From Henricia sp. BOLD:AAB3569 (lineage: Eukaryota; Echinodermata; Asteroidea; Spinulosida; Echinasteridae), in contig JBBELK010000835.1 in NCBI GenBank assembly GCA_037783545.1, forward strand, positions 415,268 to 479,267: a DNA stretch of 64,000 nt. Reading direction: 5' to 3'. The translations under genes were made by a program, and so were the position numbers. Below the pieces are notes generated by a model that saw only the letters and a program-made list of their open reading frames with translations, had not been told where the DNA came from and did no database searches. How positions within the stretch are numbered: position 1 is the stretch's first letter; every line of letters begins with the position of its first letter. This document shows positions 48,925-64,000 of this stretch, one piece after another.

Positions 48925-50439
48925 ACAACATTTTCATAAAAGAGATTGACTTGTATGCCTGCTGTTTATTTTTCTTTCAAAAAAAAAGTACTTTCCTAAT
49001 AATTTATTTAAGAACGTTATATTATTCATTGGGAGTCAGTACAGGGTCTGCAATCGAAACATTTAGACCAAGGGCAATTTAAAAGGGTTTGCAGGATTTG
49101 CTGACAATGATTTGGACCACCCCTAATTAACCCTCAAATAATCTGTAAATTAAAATGTTCTTGGAGCCTTAAAGCTTCCGTGTGGTAAAGAATGGGGTGT
49201 TGGCGCAGAGACAGTTCTGGATGCTTGCACGTCCAACAATTCGGGGTGAATGGAAGGGTAGAAATGTGCCCTATTTGGCCCTGTGGTGGATGGATAATTT
49301 CTCGGACGTACGTAGATACACGTAGAAAGAAGGAATAGCGCCCTCAATGGTTCTGTTGGCACTAGATTGCTGGGGTGGCGCGGAAGATCAAGAATAACCA
49401 TTCCTGCGTGCACAACTTCGATTGTTGGGGGATTTTGGAATACTTTTCTGGAGTAATTAATGAACGGGCATTTTCTGTTCTTCGATGGACACTTGTCGAA
49501 CTATAATAGTCGCCGCTCAATTGGGTTCATTGCCAGTTTTCAGTATGCATATTGCCAGCTACGGTAGCCTACCGCAGTGCAAGTTGCAAGTTTTTCTATA
49601 AGTGCAGTGCGTCTGATCAAGTAAAAGCCGAGTCATAATTCCTACAGTGACTCTTTAAAGTCCTGCTCTGTATTACATTTATCTTGTAAATGAACGTGAT
49701 TTCCCACATCTTTTAGAAACACCACGGTACATGTAGCAAATTGAATATGGGGAGGACTGTTACGGAAAATGCCCCTTCGTTGACTTCGCAGCAATGTAAT
49801 TAATCTCACCGAATATGCAATATGCACCGAATTCCAAGTTAATTCTGCCAAATTTAAACGTTTACTTCAACTCGTAATTATTACAGATAGTATACATGAT
49901 TAGTAAACTGTTACAAATAGTTTTATCCCCCTGTGTGATTTGAAGATATGCATGATTAAAACCAACTTGAGCAAAAACCAGCTCTGTACTTCGTCTAACT
50001 TTTGAGAAAACAGTCAAAAAAAGGTTTGCAAGTCATTTCGCCCCAGAACCACTTAGCCCTGAACCACGGCCTGTGCACGTAGTGGTTTTGGGGCGAGGTG
50101 GAATTTGGGCGGGGTAGTGTTTGGACGAAGTGATTTGGGGCGAAATGGCACTTGGGCGAAGTGGTTTGGGGGCGAAATGGCACTTGGGCGAAGTGGTTTG
50201 GGGAAAATTTAATTTACGTCTCGTGAGACGAACAATAATGTTTTGCTCATTTTTCAGAAACTATAGCACTTCAGACAAAACCATCAGGGGAAGTTTTCTG
50301 CCGTCATCAGAAACGATCGTTGGAATTCGTGTGAATAATATAAATGGATGTTGCAATATGTTTTTACACTTGGTGGTTTTTCCCCCGTTTGTTCCCTAAT
50401 GGGCTTGCCTACAAGCCAACCACAATCCTGGAAAACCCA

Positions 50440-50526
50440 CCAATGACTGACAATCCCGTTGTCCAATCATATGCATGCACACTCGCCACGCGTCGACTCG
50501 ACGGGCTTGGCTAGGATTATAAATAG
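50440..50526 (+). promoter_or_regulatory. H3 promoter (U13)
   Basis: As U11. Confidence 0.85.
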
Positions 50527-50567
50527 CGAAACAAAATCTCGCAAAGAGTGACTTGCAGAAGAATTGA

Positions 50568-50990
<423 letters not shown>

Positions 50991-51016
50991 TCAGCAGAGA
51001 CTTCGATCAACCACCT

Positions 51017-51032
51017 GGCTCTTTTCAGAGCC
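51017..51032 (+). terminator. H3 stem-loop (U13)
   Basis: Perfect hairpin with downstream element. Confidence 0.95.
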
Positions 51033-52453
51033 ACACAAAAACAAAAAAGAGATGACTTCTGTGCCAAGTGCTTGCTTTATAAAAACAAATAGATTTTCTG
51101 TAAATGTTTATATGTAATCAGAAAAAAAATGGAAACAAACATTCCATGTCCTGCCGTCGTTTCTTTAGAATAACTTCTCTTTGGTTATTTCCAATGTTTT
51201 CAGTGTCGGAATGATCTCAGCGACATTTCCTTCGATGCAATTCGCAAGTGGTCATTTTAAATCGTTTGCAAACTATTTGTTTGTCGCACTTGGTAATATC
51301 CAACAAAGGCATCATTTTACACGGGATAAAACGCGGTGCCTAATATTATCGTTTTAATACCATTGCAGCTGTTAAAAACGCCTTTAGCTGGGATTTTGTT
51401 CCCGTCAAATCATAAAGTAAAGTTTGGGTTGAGGTTGGATTCACAATGAGCCTTTTCGCGCGTAAAGTTGATGCGCGCCGCTTTAAAAAAAAAAAACAAG
51501 AAGAAAAAGAAAGCGGTGTGGAGGGAGTTTGGAGTGAAACGACGCACTGAAAATTACAGAATCACACAAGCGTTTTCCACACATCGGAGTCGATTCTGTG
51601 GTTTTCAGTGTGACGTTTCACATAGTCTGGTACCCGGGCCAAAACATTCGGACTGATTTTAAGGTCCGCCAACCGCCAGTATATACATGTTAGTCCGCCA
51701 TATTGAAACAGGAGGGATTTCTCCTTTTTCCGAAGGTTCCCGAAGTTACCCGAATGCACGTCCGGGCGTTATCGTTAATCGCCGGGTACGATTCGCCAGT
51801 GTTTCGCTGCGTGTTTATTTACGATGATGCAGACAAGGTCTGAATGTGATTTTTGATGCTATAATGGGAATATGTAATATTTTAAGGTTAAAATATTGAA
51901 TGTTTATTGGCCAAATATGGAATAACCCTTTTCAGATTGTTATACACCCGTGCCGCGCTATGTGCTTGACGTAATGCTTAGTGCTATTTCAAACACTATA
52001 CGGTAGCCGGTCCTCATAATTTATTCAGTCCTTGTATTAAGTCTACGTTTTACACAAAATTCCCTTTTACGCGCGCGCGCGCGATATACCCTTAGGCCTA
52101 TAATCACAATAAATAAATCACTTAAAACACAAACAAACAAACAAAATCGAGAAATAAATGAATAAATAACAAATAAAGACATAAACCTTTCTCATAAAGA
52201 CGTCACGTTTAACTCGTTCAATACCATGCACCAACTTTTTTTGTGCACTTTAGTGTGCATGTTGCGGAATTCACCGTTCTTAGCTAAATAATATCACAGT
52301 TTATGTTACGAATTAATGGATTTTGTTTAACTATACATGCGTAGAATGGGCAGAAACGTGTACAACGCACGGGCTAGCATTTTCCCCAGGGAGGATTGTG
52401 TTTCTCACGACCCTCAAGTTTGTTTGCTTTCAATTGTTCTTTTTCTCACTTAA

Positions 52454-53002
<549 letters not shown>

Positions 53003-53036
53003 TCACGCATCCAGCATGGCCCACAACAGTACAACC

Positions 53037-53052
53037 GGCTCTTTTCAGAGCC
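53037..53052 (+). terminator. H4 stem-loop (U14)
   Basis: Perfect hairpin. The downstream purine block reads AGAAGAGA instead of AAAAGAGA. Confidence 0.95.
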
Positions 53053-54564
53053 ACAACATTTTCATAGAAGAGATTGACTTGTATGCCTGCTGTTTATTTT
53101 TCTTTCAAAAAAAAACGTACTTTCCTAATAATTTATTTAAGAACGTTATATTATTCATTGGGAGTCAGTACAGGGTCTGCAATCGAAACATTTAGACCAA
53201 GGGCAATTTAAAAGGGTTTGCAGGATTTGCTGACAATGATTTGGACCACCCCTAATTAACCCTCAAATAATCTGTAAATTAAAATGTTCTTGGAGCCTTA
53301 AAGCTTCCGTGTGGTAAAGAATGGGGTGTTGGCGCAGAGACAGTTCTGGATGCTTGCACGTCCAACAATTCGGGGTGAATGGAAGGGTAGAAATGTGCCC
53401 TATTTGGCCCTGTGGTGGATGGATAATTTCTCGGACGTACGTAGATACACGTAGAAAGAAGGAATAGCGCCCTCAATGGTTCTGTTGGCACTAGATTGCT
53501 GGGGTGGCGCGGAAGATCAAGAATAACCATTCCTGCGTGCACAACTTCGATTGTTGGGGGATTTTGGAATACTTTTCTGGAGTAATTAATGAACGGGCAT
53601 TTTCTGTTCTTCGATGGACACTTGTCGAACTATAATAGTCGCCGCTCAATTGGGTTCATTGCCAGTTTTCAGTATGCATATTGCCAGCTACGGTAGCCTA
53701 CCGCAGTGCAAGTTGCAAGTTTTTCTATAAGTGCAGTGCGTCTGATCAAGTAAAAGCCGAGTCATAATTCCTACAGTGACTCTTTAAAGTCCTGCTCTGT
53801 ATTACATTTATCTTGTAAATGAACGTGATTTCCCACATCTTTTAGAAACACCACGGTACATGTAGCAAATTGAATATGGGGGGGACTGTTACGGAAAATG
53901 CCCCTTCGTTGACTTCGCAGCAATGTAATTAATCTCACCGAATATGCAATATGCACCGAATTCCAAGTTCTGCCAAATTTAAACGTTTACTTCAACTCGT
54001 AATGATTACAGATAGTATACATGATTAGTAAACTGTTACAAATAGTTTTATCCCCCTGTGTGATTTGAAGATATGCATGATTAAAACCAACTTGAGCAAA
54101 AACCAGCTCTGTACTTCGTCTAACTTTTGAGAAAACAGTCAAAAAAAGGTTTGCAAGTCATTTCGCCCCAGAACCACTTAGCCGTGAACCACGGCCTGTG
54201 CACGTAGTGGTTTTGGGGCGAGGTGGAATTTGGGCGGGGTAGTGTTTGGACGAAGTGATTTGGGGCGAAATGGCACTTGGGCGAAGTGGTTTGGGGGCGA
54301 AATGGCACTTGGGCGAAGTGGTTTGGGGAAAATTTAATTTACGTCTCGTGAGACGAACAATAATGTTTTGCTCATTTTTCAGAAACTATAGCACTTCAGA
54401 CAAAACCATCAGGGGAAGTTTTCTGCCGTCATCAGAAACGATCGTTGGAATTCGTGTGAATAATATAAATGGATGTTGCGATATGTTTTTACACTTGGTG
54501 GTTTTTCCCCCGTTTGTTCCCTAATGGGCTTGCCTACAAGCCAACCACAATCCAGGAAAACCCA

Positions 54565-54651
54565 CCAATGACTGACAATCCCGTTGTCCAATCATATGCA
54601 TGCACACTCGCCACGCGTCGACTCGACGGGCTTGGCTAGGATTATAAATAG
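54565..54651 (+). promoter_or_regulatory. H3 promoter (U14)
   Basis: Same elements as U1. Confidence 0.85.
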
Positions 54652-54692
54652 CGAAACAAAATCTCGCAAAGAGTGACTTGCAGAAGAATTGA

Positions 54693-55115
<423 letters not shown>

Positions 55116-55141
55116 TCAGCAGAGACTTCAATCAACCACCT

Positions 55142-55157
55142 GGCTCTTTTCAGAGCC
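55142..55157 (+). terminator. H3 stem-loop (U14)
   Basis: Perfect hairpin with downstream element. Confidence 0.95.
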
Positions 55158-56584
55158 ACACAAAAACAAAAAAGAGATGACTTCTGTGCCAAGTGCTTGC
55201 TTTATAAAAACAAATAGATTTTCTGTAAATGTTTATATGTAATCAGAAAAAAATGGAAACAAACATTCCATGTCCTGCCGTCGTTTCTTTAGAATAACTT
55301 CTCTTTTGTTATTTCCAATGTTTTCAGTGTCGGAATGATCTCAGCGACATTTCCTTCGATGCAATTCGCAAGTGGTCATTTTAAATCGTTTGCAAACTAT
55401 TTGTTTGTCGCACTTGGTAATATCCAACAAAGGCATCATTTTACACGGGATAAAACGCGGTGCCTAATATTATCGTTTTAATACCATTGCAGCTGTTAAA
55501 AACGCCTTTAGCTGGGATTTTGTTCCCGTCAAATCATAAAGTAAAGTTTGGGTTGAGGTTGGATTCACAATGAGCCTTTTCGCGCGTAAAGTTGATGCGC
55601 GCCGCTTTAAAAAAAAAAACAAGAAGAAAAAGAAAGCGGTGTGGAGGGAGTTTGGAGTGAAACGACGCACTGAAAATTACAGAATCACACAAGCGTTTTC
55701 CACACATCGGAGTCGATTCTGTGGTTTTCAGTGTGACGTTTCACATAGTCTGGTACCCGGGCCAAAACATTCGGACTGATTTTAAGGTCCGCCAACCGCC
55801 AGTATATACATGTTAGTCCGCCATATTGAAACAGGAGGGATTTCTCCTTTTTCCGAAGGTTCCCGAAGTTACCCGAATGCACGTCCGGGCGTTATCGTTA
55901 ATCGCCGGGTACGATTCGCCAGTGTTTCGCTGCGTGTTTATTTACGATGATGCAGACAAGGTCTGAATGTGATTTTTGATGCTATAATGGGCATATGTAA
56001 TATTTTAAGGTTAAAATATTGAATGTTTATTGGCCAAATATGGAATAACCCTTTTCAGATTGTTATACACCCGTGCCGCGCTATGTGCTTGACGTAATGC
56101 TTAGTGCTATTTCAAACAATATACGGTAGCCGGTCCTCATAATTTATTCAGTCCTTGTATTAAGTCTACGTTTTACACAAAATTCCCTTTTACGCGCGCG
56201 CGCGCGATATACCCTTAAGCCTATAATCACAATAAATAAATCACTTAAAACACAAACAAACAAACAAACAAACAAAATCGAGAAATAAATGAATAAATAA
56301 CAAATAAAGACATAAACCTTTCTCATCAAGACGTCACGTTTAACTCGTTCAATACCATGCACCAACTTTTTTTGTGCACTTTAGTGTGCATGTGGCGGGA
56401 TTCACCGTTCTTAGCTAAATAATATCACAGTTTATGTTACGAATTAATGGATTTTGTTTAACTATACATGCGTAGAATGGGCAGAAACGTGTACAACGCA
56501 CGGGCTAGCATTTTCCCCAGGGAGGATTGTGTTTCTCACGACCCTCAAGTTTGTTTGCTTTCAATTGTTCTTTTTCTCACTTAA

Positions 56585-57133
<549 letters not shown>

Positions 57134-57167
57134 TCACGCATCCAGCATGGCCCACAACAGTACAACC

Positions 57168-57183
57168 GGCTCTTTTCAGAGCC
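57168..57183 (+). terminator. H4 stem-loop (U15)
   Basis: Perfect hairpin with downstream element. Confidence 0.95.
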
Positions 57184-58696
57184 ACAACATTTTCATAAAA
57201 GAGATTGACTTGTATGCCTGCTGTTTATTTTTCTTTCAAAAAAAAAGTACTTTCCTAATAATTTATTTAAGAACGTTATATTATTCATTGGGAGTCAGTA
57301 CAGGGTCTGCAATCGAAACATTTAGACCAGGGGCAATTTAAAAGGGTTTGCAGGATTTGCTGACAATGATTTGGACCACCCCTAATTAACCCTCAAATAA
57401 TCTGTAAATTAAAATGTTCTTGGAGCCTTAAAGCTTCCGTGTGGTAAAGAATGGGGTGTTGGCGCAGAGACAGTTCTGGATGCTTGCACGTCCAACAATT
57501 CGGGGTGAATGGAAGGGTAGAAATGTGCCCTATTTGGCCCTGTGGTGGATGGATAATTTCTCGGACGTACGTAGATACACGTAGAAAGAAGGAATAGCGC
57601 CCTCAATGGTTCTGTTGGCACTAGATTGCTGGGGTGGCGCGGAAGATCAAGAATAACCATTCCTGCGTGCACAACTTCGATTGTTGGGGGATTTTGGAAT
57701 ACTTTTCTGGAGTAATTAATGAACGGGCATTTTCTGTTCTTCGATGGACACTTGTCGAACTATAATAGTCGCCGCTCAATTGGGTTCATTGCCAGTTTTC
57801 AGTATGCATATTGCCAGCTACGGTAGCCTACCGCAGTGCAAGTTGCAAGTTTTTCTATAAGTGCAGTGCGTCTGATCAAGTAAAAGCCGAGTCATAATTC
57901 CTACAGTGACTCTTTAAAGTCCTGCTCTGTATTACATTTATCTTGTAAATGAACGTGATTTCCCACATCTTTTAGAAACACCACGGTACATGTAGCAAAT
58001 TGAATATGGGAGGGGGACTGTTACGGAAAATGCCCCTTCGTTGACTTCGCAGCAATGTAATTAATCTCACCGAATATGCAATATGCACCGAATTCCAAGT
58101 TCTGCCAAATTTAAACGTTTACTTCAACTCGTAATGATTACAGATAGTATACATGATTAGTAAACTGTTACAAATAGTTTTATCCCCCTGTGTGATTTGA
58201 AGATATGCATGATTAAAACCAACTTGAGCAAAAACCAGCTCTGTACTTCGTCTAACTTTTGAGAAAACAGTCAAAAAAAGGTTTGCAAGTCATTTCGCCC
58301 CAGAACCACTTAGCCCTGAACCACGGCCTGTGCACGTAGTGGTTTTGGGGCGAGGTGGAATTTGGGCGGGGTAGTGTTTGGACGAAGTGATTTGGGGCGA
58401 AATGGCACTTGGGCGAAGTGGTTTGGGGGCGAAATGGCACTTGGGCGAAGTGGTTTGGGGAAAATTTAATTTACGTCTCGTGAGACGAACAATAATGTTT
58501 TGCTCATTTTTCAGAAACTATAGCACTTCAGACAAAACCATCAGGGGAAGTTTTCTGCCGTCATCAGAAACGATCGTTGGAATTCGTGTGAATAATATAA
58601 ATGGATGTTGCGATATGTTTTTACACTTGGTGGTTTTTCCCCCGTTTGTTCCCTAATGGGCTTGCCTACAAGCCAACCACAATCCAGGAAAACCCA

Positions 58697-58783
58697 CCAA
58701 TGACTGACAATCCCGTTGTCCAATCATATGCATGCACACTCGCCACGCGTCGACTCGACGGGCTTGGCTAGGATTATAAATAG
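58697..58783 (+). promoter_or_regulatory. H3 promoter (U15)
   Basis: Same elements as U1. Confidence 0.85.
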
Positions 58784-58824
58784 CGAAACAAAATCTCGCA
58801 AAGAGTGACTTGCAGAAGAATTGA

Positions 58825-59247
<423 letters not shown>

Positions 59248-59273
59248 TCAGCAGAGACTTCAATCAACCACCT

Positions 59274-59289
59274 GGCTCTTTTCAGAGCC
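59274..59289 (+). terminator. H3 stem-loop (U15)
   Basis: Perfect hairpin with downstream element. Confidence 0.95.
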
Positions 59290-60795
59290 ACACAAAAACA
59301 AAAAAGAGATGACTTCTGTGCCAAGTGCTTGCTTTATAAAAACAAATAGATTTTCTGTAAATGTTTATATGTAATCAGAAAAAAAATGGAAACAAACATT
59401 CCATGTCCTGCCGTCGTTTCTTTAGAATAACTTCTCTTTGGTTATTTCCAATGTTTTCAGTGTCGGAATGATCTCAGCGACATTTCCTTCGATGCAATTC
59501 GCAAGTGGTCATTTTAAATCGTTTGCAAACTATTTGTTTGTCGCACTTGGTAATATCCAACAAAGGCATCATTTTACACGGGATAAAACGCGGTGCCTAA
59601 TATTATCGTTTTAATACCATTGCAGCTGTCAAAAACGCCTTTAGCTGGGATTTTGTTCCCGTCAAATCATAAAGTAAAGTTTGGGTTGAGGTTGGATTCA
59701 CAATGAGCCTTTTCGCGCGTAAAGTTGATGCGCGCCGCTTTAAAAAAAAAAACAAGAAGAAAAAGAAAGCGGTGTGGAGGGAGTTTGGAGTGAAACGACG
59801 CACTGAAAATTATAGAATCACACAAGCGTTTTCCACACATCGGAGTCGATTCTGTGGTTTTCAGTGTGACGTTTCACATAGTCTGGTACCCGGGCCAAAA
59901 CATTCGGACTGATTTTAAGGTCCGCCAACCGCCAGTATATACATGTTAGTCCGCCATATTGAAACAGGAGGGATTTCTCCTTTTTCCGAAGGTTCCCGAA
60001 GTTACCCGAATGCACGTCCGGGCGTTATCGTTAATCGCCGGGTACGATTCGCCAGTGTTTCGCTGCGTGTTTATTTACGATGATGCAGACAAGGTCTGAA
60101 TGTGATTTTTGATGCTATAATGGGCATATGTAACATTTTAAGGTTAAAATATTGAATGTTTATTGGCCAAATATGGAATAACCCTTTTCAGATTGTTATA
60201 CACCCGTGCCGCGCTATGTGCTTGACGTAATGCTTAGTGCTATTTCAAACACTATACGGTAGCCGGTCCTCATAATTTATTCAGTCCTTGTATTAAGTCT
60301 ACGTTTTACACAAAATTCCCTTTTACGCACGCGCGCGCGATATACCCTTAGGCCTATAATCACAATAAATAAATCACTTAAAACACAAACAAACAAACAA
60401 ACAAACAAAATCGAGAAATAAATGAATAAATAACAAATAAAGACATAAACCTTTCTCATAAAGACGTCACGTTTAACTCGTTCAATACCATGCACCAACT
60501 TTTTTTGTGCACTTTAGTGTGCATGTGGCGGAATTCACCGTTCTTAGCTAAATAATATCACAGTTTATGTTACGAATTAATGGATTTTGTTTAACTATAC
60601 ATGCGTAGAATGGGCAGAAACGTGTACAACGCACGGGCTAGCATTTTCCCCAGGGAGGATTGTGTTTCTCACGACCCTCAAGTTTGTTTGCTTTCAATTG
60701 TTCTTTTTCTCACTTAAATGACCGTCAACAGCAACACCGCAGGAAGGAAAAATTACATCAGTACGCAAATATGTCTTATAGGACGACTATCTATG

Positions 60796-61261
<466 letters not shown>

Positions 61262-61295
61262 TCACGCATCCAGCATGGCCCACAACAGTACAACC

Positions 61296-61311
61296 GGCTC
61301 TTTTCAGAGCC
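61296..61311 (+). terminator. H4 stem-loop (U16)
   Basis: Perfect hairpin with downstream element. Confidence 0.95.
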
Positions 61312-62823
61312 ACAACATTTTCATAAAAGAGATTGACTTGTATGCCTGCTGTTTATTTTTCTTTCAAAAAAAACCGTACTTTCCTAATAATTTATTTAAG
61401 AACGTTATATTATTCATTGGGAGTCAGTACAGGGTCTGCAATCGAAACATTTAGACCAAGGGCAATTTAAAAGGGTTTGCAGGATTTGCTGACAATGATT
61501 TGGACCACCCCTAATTAACCCTCAAATAATCTGTAAATTAAAATGTTCTTGGAGCCTTAAAGCTTCTGTGTGGTAAAGAATGGGGTGTTGGCGCAGAGAC
61601 AGTTCTGGATGCTTGCACGTCCAACAATTCGGGGTGAATGGAAGGGTAGAAATGTGCCCTATTTGGCCCTGTGGTGGATGGATAATTTATCGGACGTACG
61701 TAGATACACGTAGAAAGAAGGAATAGCGCCCTCAATGGTTCTGTTGGCACTAGATTGCTGGGGTGGCGCGGAAGATCAAGAATAACCATTCCTGCGTGCA
61801 CAACTTCGATTGTTGGGGGATTTTGGAATACTTTTCTGGAGTAATTAATGAACGGGCATTTTCTGTTCTTCGATGGACACTTGTCGAACTATAATAGTCG
61901 CCGCTCAATTGGGTTCATTGCCAGTTTTCAGTATGCATATTGCCAGCTACGGTAGCCTACCGCAGTGCAAGTTGCAAGTTTTTCTATAAGTGCAGTGCGT
62001 CTGATCAAGTAAAAGCCGAGTCATAATTCCTACAGTGACTCTTTAAAGTCCTGCTCTGTATTACATTTATCTTGTAAATGAACGTGATTTCCCACATCTT
62101 TTAGAAACACCACGGTACATGTAGCAAATTGAATATGGGGGGGACTGTAACGGAAAATGCCCCTTCGTTTACTTCGCAGCAATGTAATTAATCTCACCGA
62201 ATATGCAATATGCACCGAATTCCAAGTTCTGCCAAATTTAAACGTTTACTTCAACTCGTAATGATTACAGATAGTATACATGATTAGTAAACTGTTACAA
62301 ATAGTTTTATCCCCCTGTGTGATTTGAAGATATGCATGATTAAAACCAACTTGAGCAAAAACCAGCTCTGTACTTCGTCTAACTTTTGAGAAAACAGTCA
62401 AAAAAAGGTTTGCAAGTCATTTCGCCCCAGAACCACTTAGCCCTGAACCACGGCCTGTGCACGTAGTGGTTTTGGGGCGAGGTGGAATTTGGGCGGGGTA
62501 GTGTTTGGACGAAGTGATTTGGGGCGAAATGGCACTTGGGCGAAGTGGTTTGGGGGCGAAATGGCACTTGGGCGAAGTGGTTTGGGGAAAATTTAATTTA
62601 CGTCTCGTGAGACGAACAATAATGTTTTGCTCATTTTTCAGAAACTATAGCACTTCAGACAAAACCATCAGGGGAAGTTTTCTGCCGTCATCAGAAACGA
62701 TCGTTGGAATTCGTGTGAATAATATAAATGGATGTTGCGATATGTTTTTACACTTGGTGGTTTTTCCCCCGTTTGTTCCCTAATGGGCTTGCCTACAAGC
62801 CAACCACAATCCAGGAAAACCCA

Positions 62824-62910
62824 CCAATGACTGACAATCCCGTTGTCCAATCATATGCATGCACACTCGCCACGCGTCGACTCGACGGGCTTGGCTAGGA
62901 TTATAAATAG
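62824..62910 (+). promoter_or_regulatory. H3 promoter (U16)
   Basis: Same elements as U1. Confidence 0.85.
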
Positions 62911-62951
62911 CGAAACAAAATCTCGCAAAGAGTGACTTGCAGAAGAATTGA

Positions 62952-63374
<423 letters not shown>

Positions 63375-63400
63375 TCAGCAGAGACTTCAATCAACCACCT

Positions 63401-63416
63401 GGCTCTTTTCAGAGCC
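63401..63416 (+). terminator. H3 stem-loop (U16)
   Basis: Perfect hairpin. One A to C change lies 3 nt after it. Confidence 0.95.
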
Positions 63417-64000
63417 ACCCAAAAACAAAAAAGAGATGACTTCTGTGCCAAGTGCTTGCTTTATAAAAACAAATAGATTTTCTGTAAATGTTTATATGTA
63501 ATCAGAAAAAAAATGGAAACAAACATTCCATGTCCTGCCGTCGTTTCTTTAGAATAACTTCTCTTTGGTTATTTCCAATGTTTTCAGTGTCGGAATGATC
63601 TCAGCGACATTTCCTTCGATGCAATTCGCAAGTGGTCATTTTAAATCGTTTGCAAACTATTTGTTTGTCGCACTTGGTAATATCCAACAAAGGCATCATT
63701 TTACACGGGATAAAACGCGGTGCCTAATATTATCGTTTTAATACCATTGCAGCTGTCAAAAACGCCTTTAGCTGGGATTTTGTTCCCGTCAAATCATAAA
63801 GTAAAGTTTGGGTTGAGGTTGGATTCACAATGAGCCTTTTCGCGCGTAAAGTTGATGCGCGCCGCTTTAAAAAAAAAAACAAGAAGAAAAAGAAAGCGGT
63901 GTGGAGGGAGTTTGGAGTGAAACGACGCACTGAAAATTATAGAATCACACAAGCGTTTTCCACACATCGGAGTCGATTCTGTGGTTTTCAGTGTGACGTT

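Overview
The window is a slice of a eukaryotic histone gene array. It holds 16 head-to-tail copies of a two-gene unit, all on the + strand, in the order H4 then H3. The normal period is about 4.13 kb. I call the units U1 to U16, each running from one H4 start codon to the next. U1 begins at 151, and U16 is cut by the window end. The array continues past both edges: bases 1-150 are the tail of the previous unit and the window stops inside U16's H3-H4 spacer.

Both genes are intronless and replication-dependent in type. Each has a TATA or TATA-like box, an A at position -3 of the start codon, and a perfect histone 3'-end stem-loop (GGCTCTTTTCAGAGCC) about 30 nt after the stop, followed by a purine-rich downstream element, instead of a poly(A) signal. 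H3 is the canonical H3.2 type (A31, S87, V89, M90, S96). H4 carries Cys73 and Val66, and H3 carries Glu81. As I recall, H4 Cys73 and H3 Glu81 are features of sea urchin histones, so an echinoderm or close relative is my best guess. That is inference from two residues, not a phylogeny. No H2A, H2B, H1, tRNA, 5S rRNA or snRNA gene is seen in 64 kb, so this looks like a dedicated H3/H4 locus supplying the H3-H4 tetramer.

Layout within a unit: H4 (312 bp), an AT-rich H4-H3 spacer of about 1.7 kb with a poly-G tract and a 32-bp tandem/inverted repeat module, the H3 promoter (two CCAAT boxes and a TATA box), H3 (411 bp), then an H3-H4 spacer of about 1.7 kb with a 30-bp-arm fold-back, a (CG)7 tract and a (CAAA)n tract, and the next H4 promoter (E2F-like site, GGTCCGC element, TATA-like box, initiator-like TCAGTTT).

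The departures from the standard unit are the interesting part. Four units (U3, U5, U6, U10) carry the same 138-bp in-frame deletion in H3; it removes the alphaN helix and most of alpha1 but leaves the modifiable tail, the promoter and the stem-loop intact. U9 has a 92-bp insertion with CACTATGA/TCATAGTG ends and a 3-bp target duplication, resembling a CACTA-type miniature transposon. U7 lost about 752 bp of spacer. U8's H3 lost its purine-rich downstream element and has a changed stem-loop loop. Single protein changes are H4 Y98F in U4 and H3 R128H in U7. Shared small variants show that several units (U6, U9, U11) are mosaics of their neighbours, the mark of unequal crossing-over and gene conversion.
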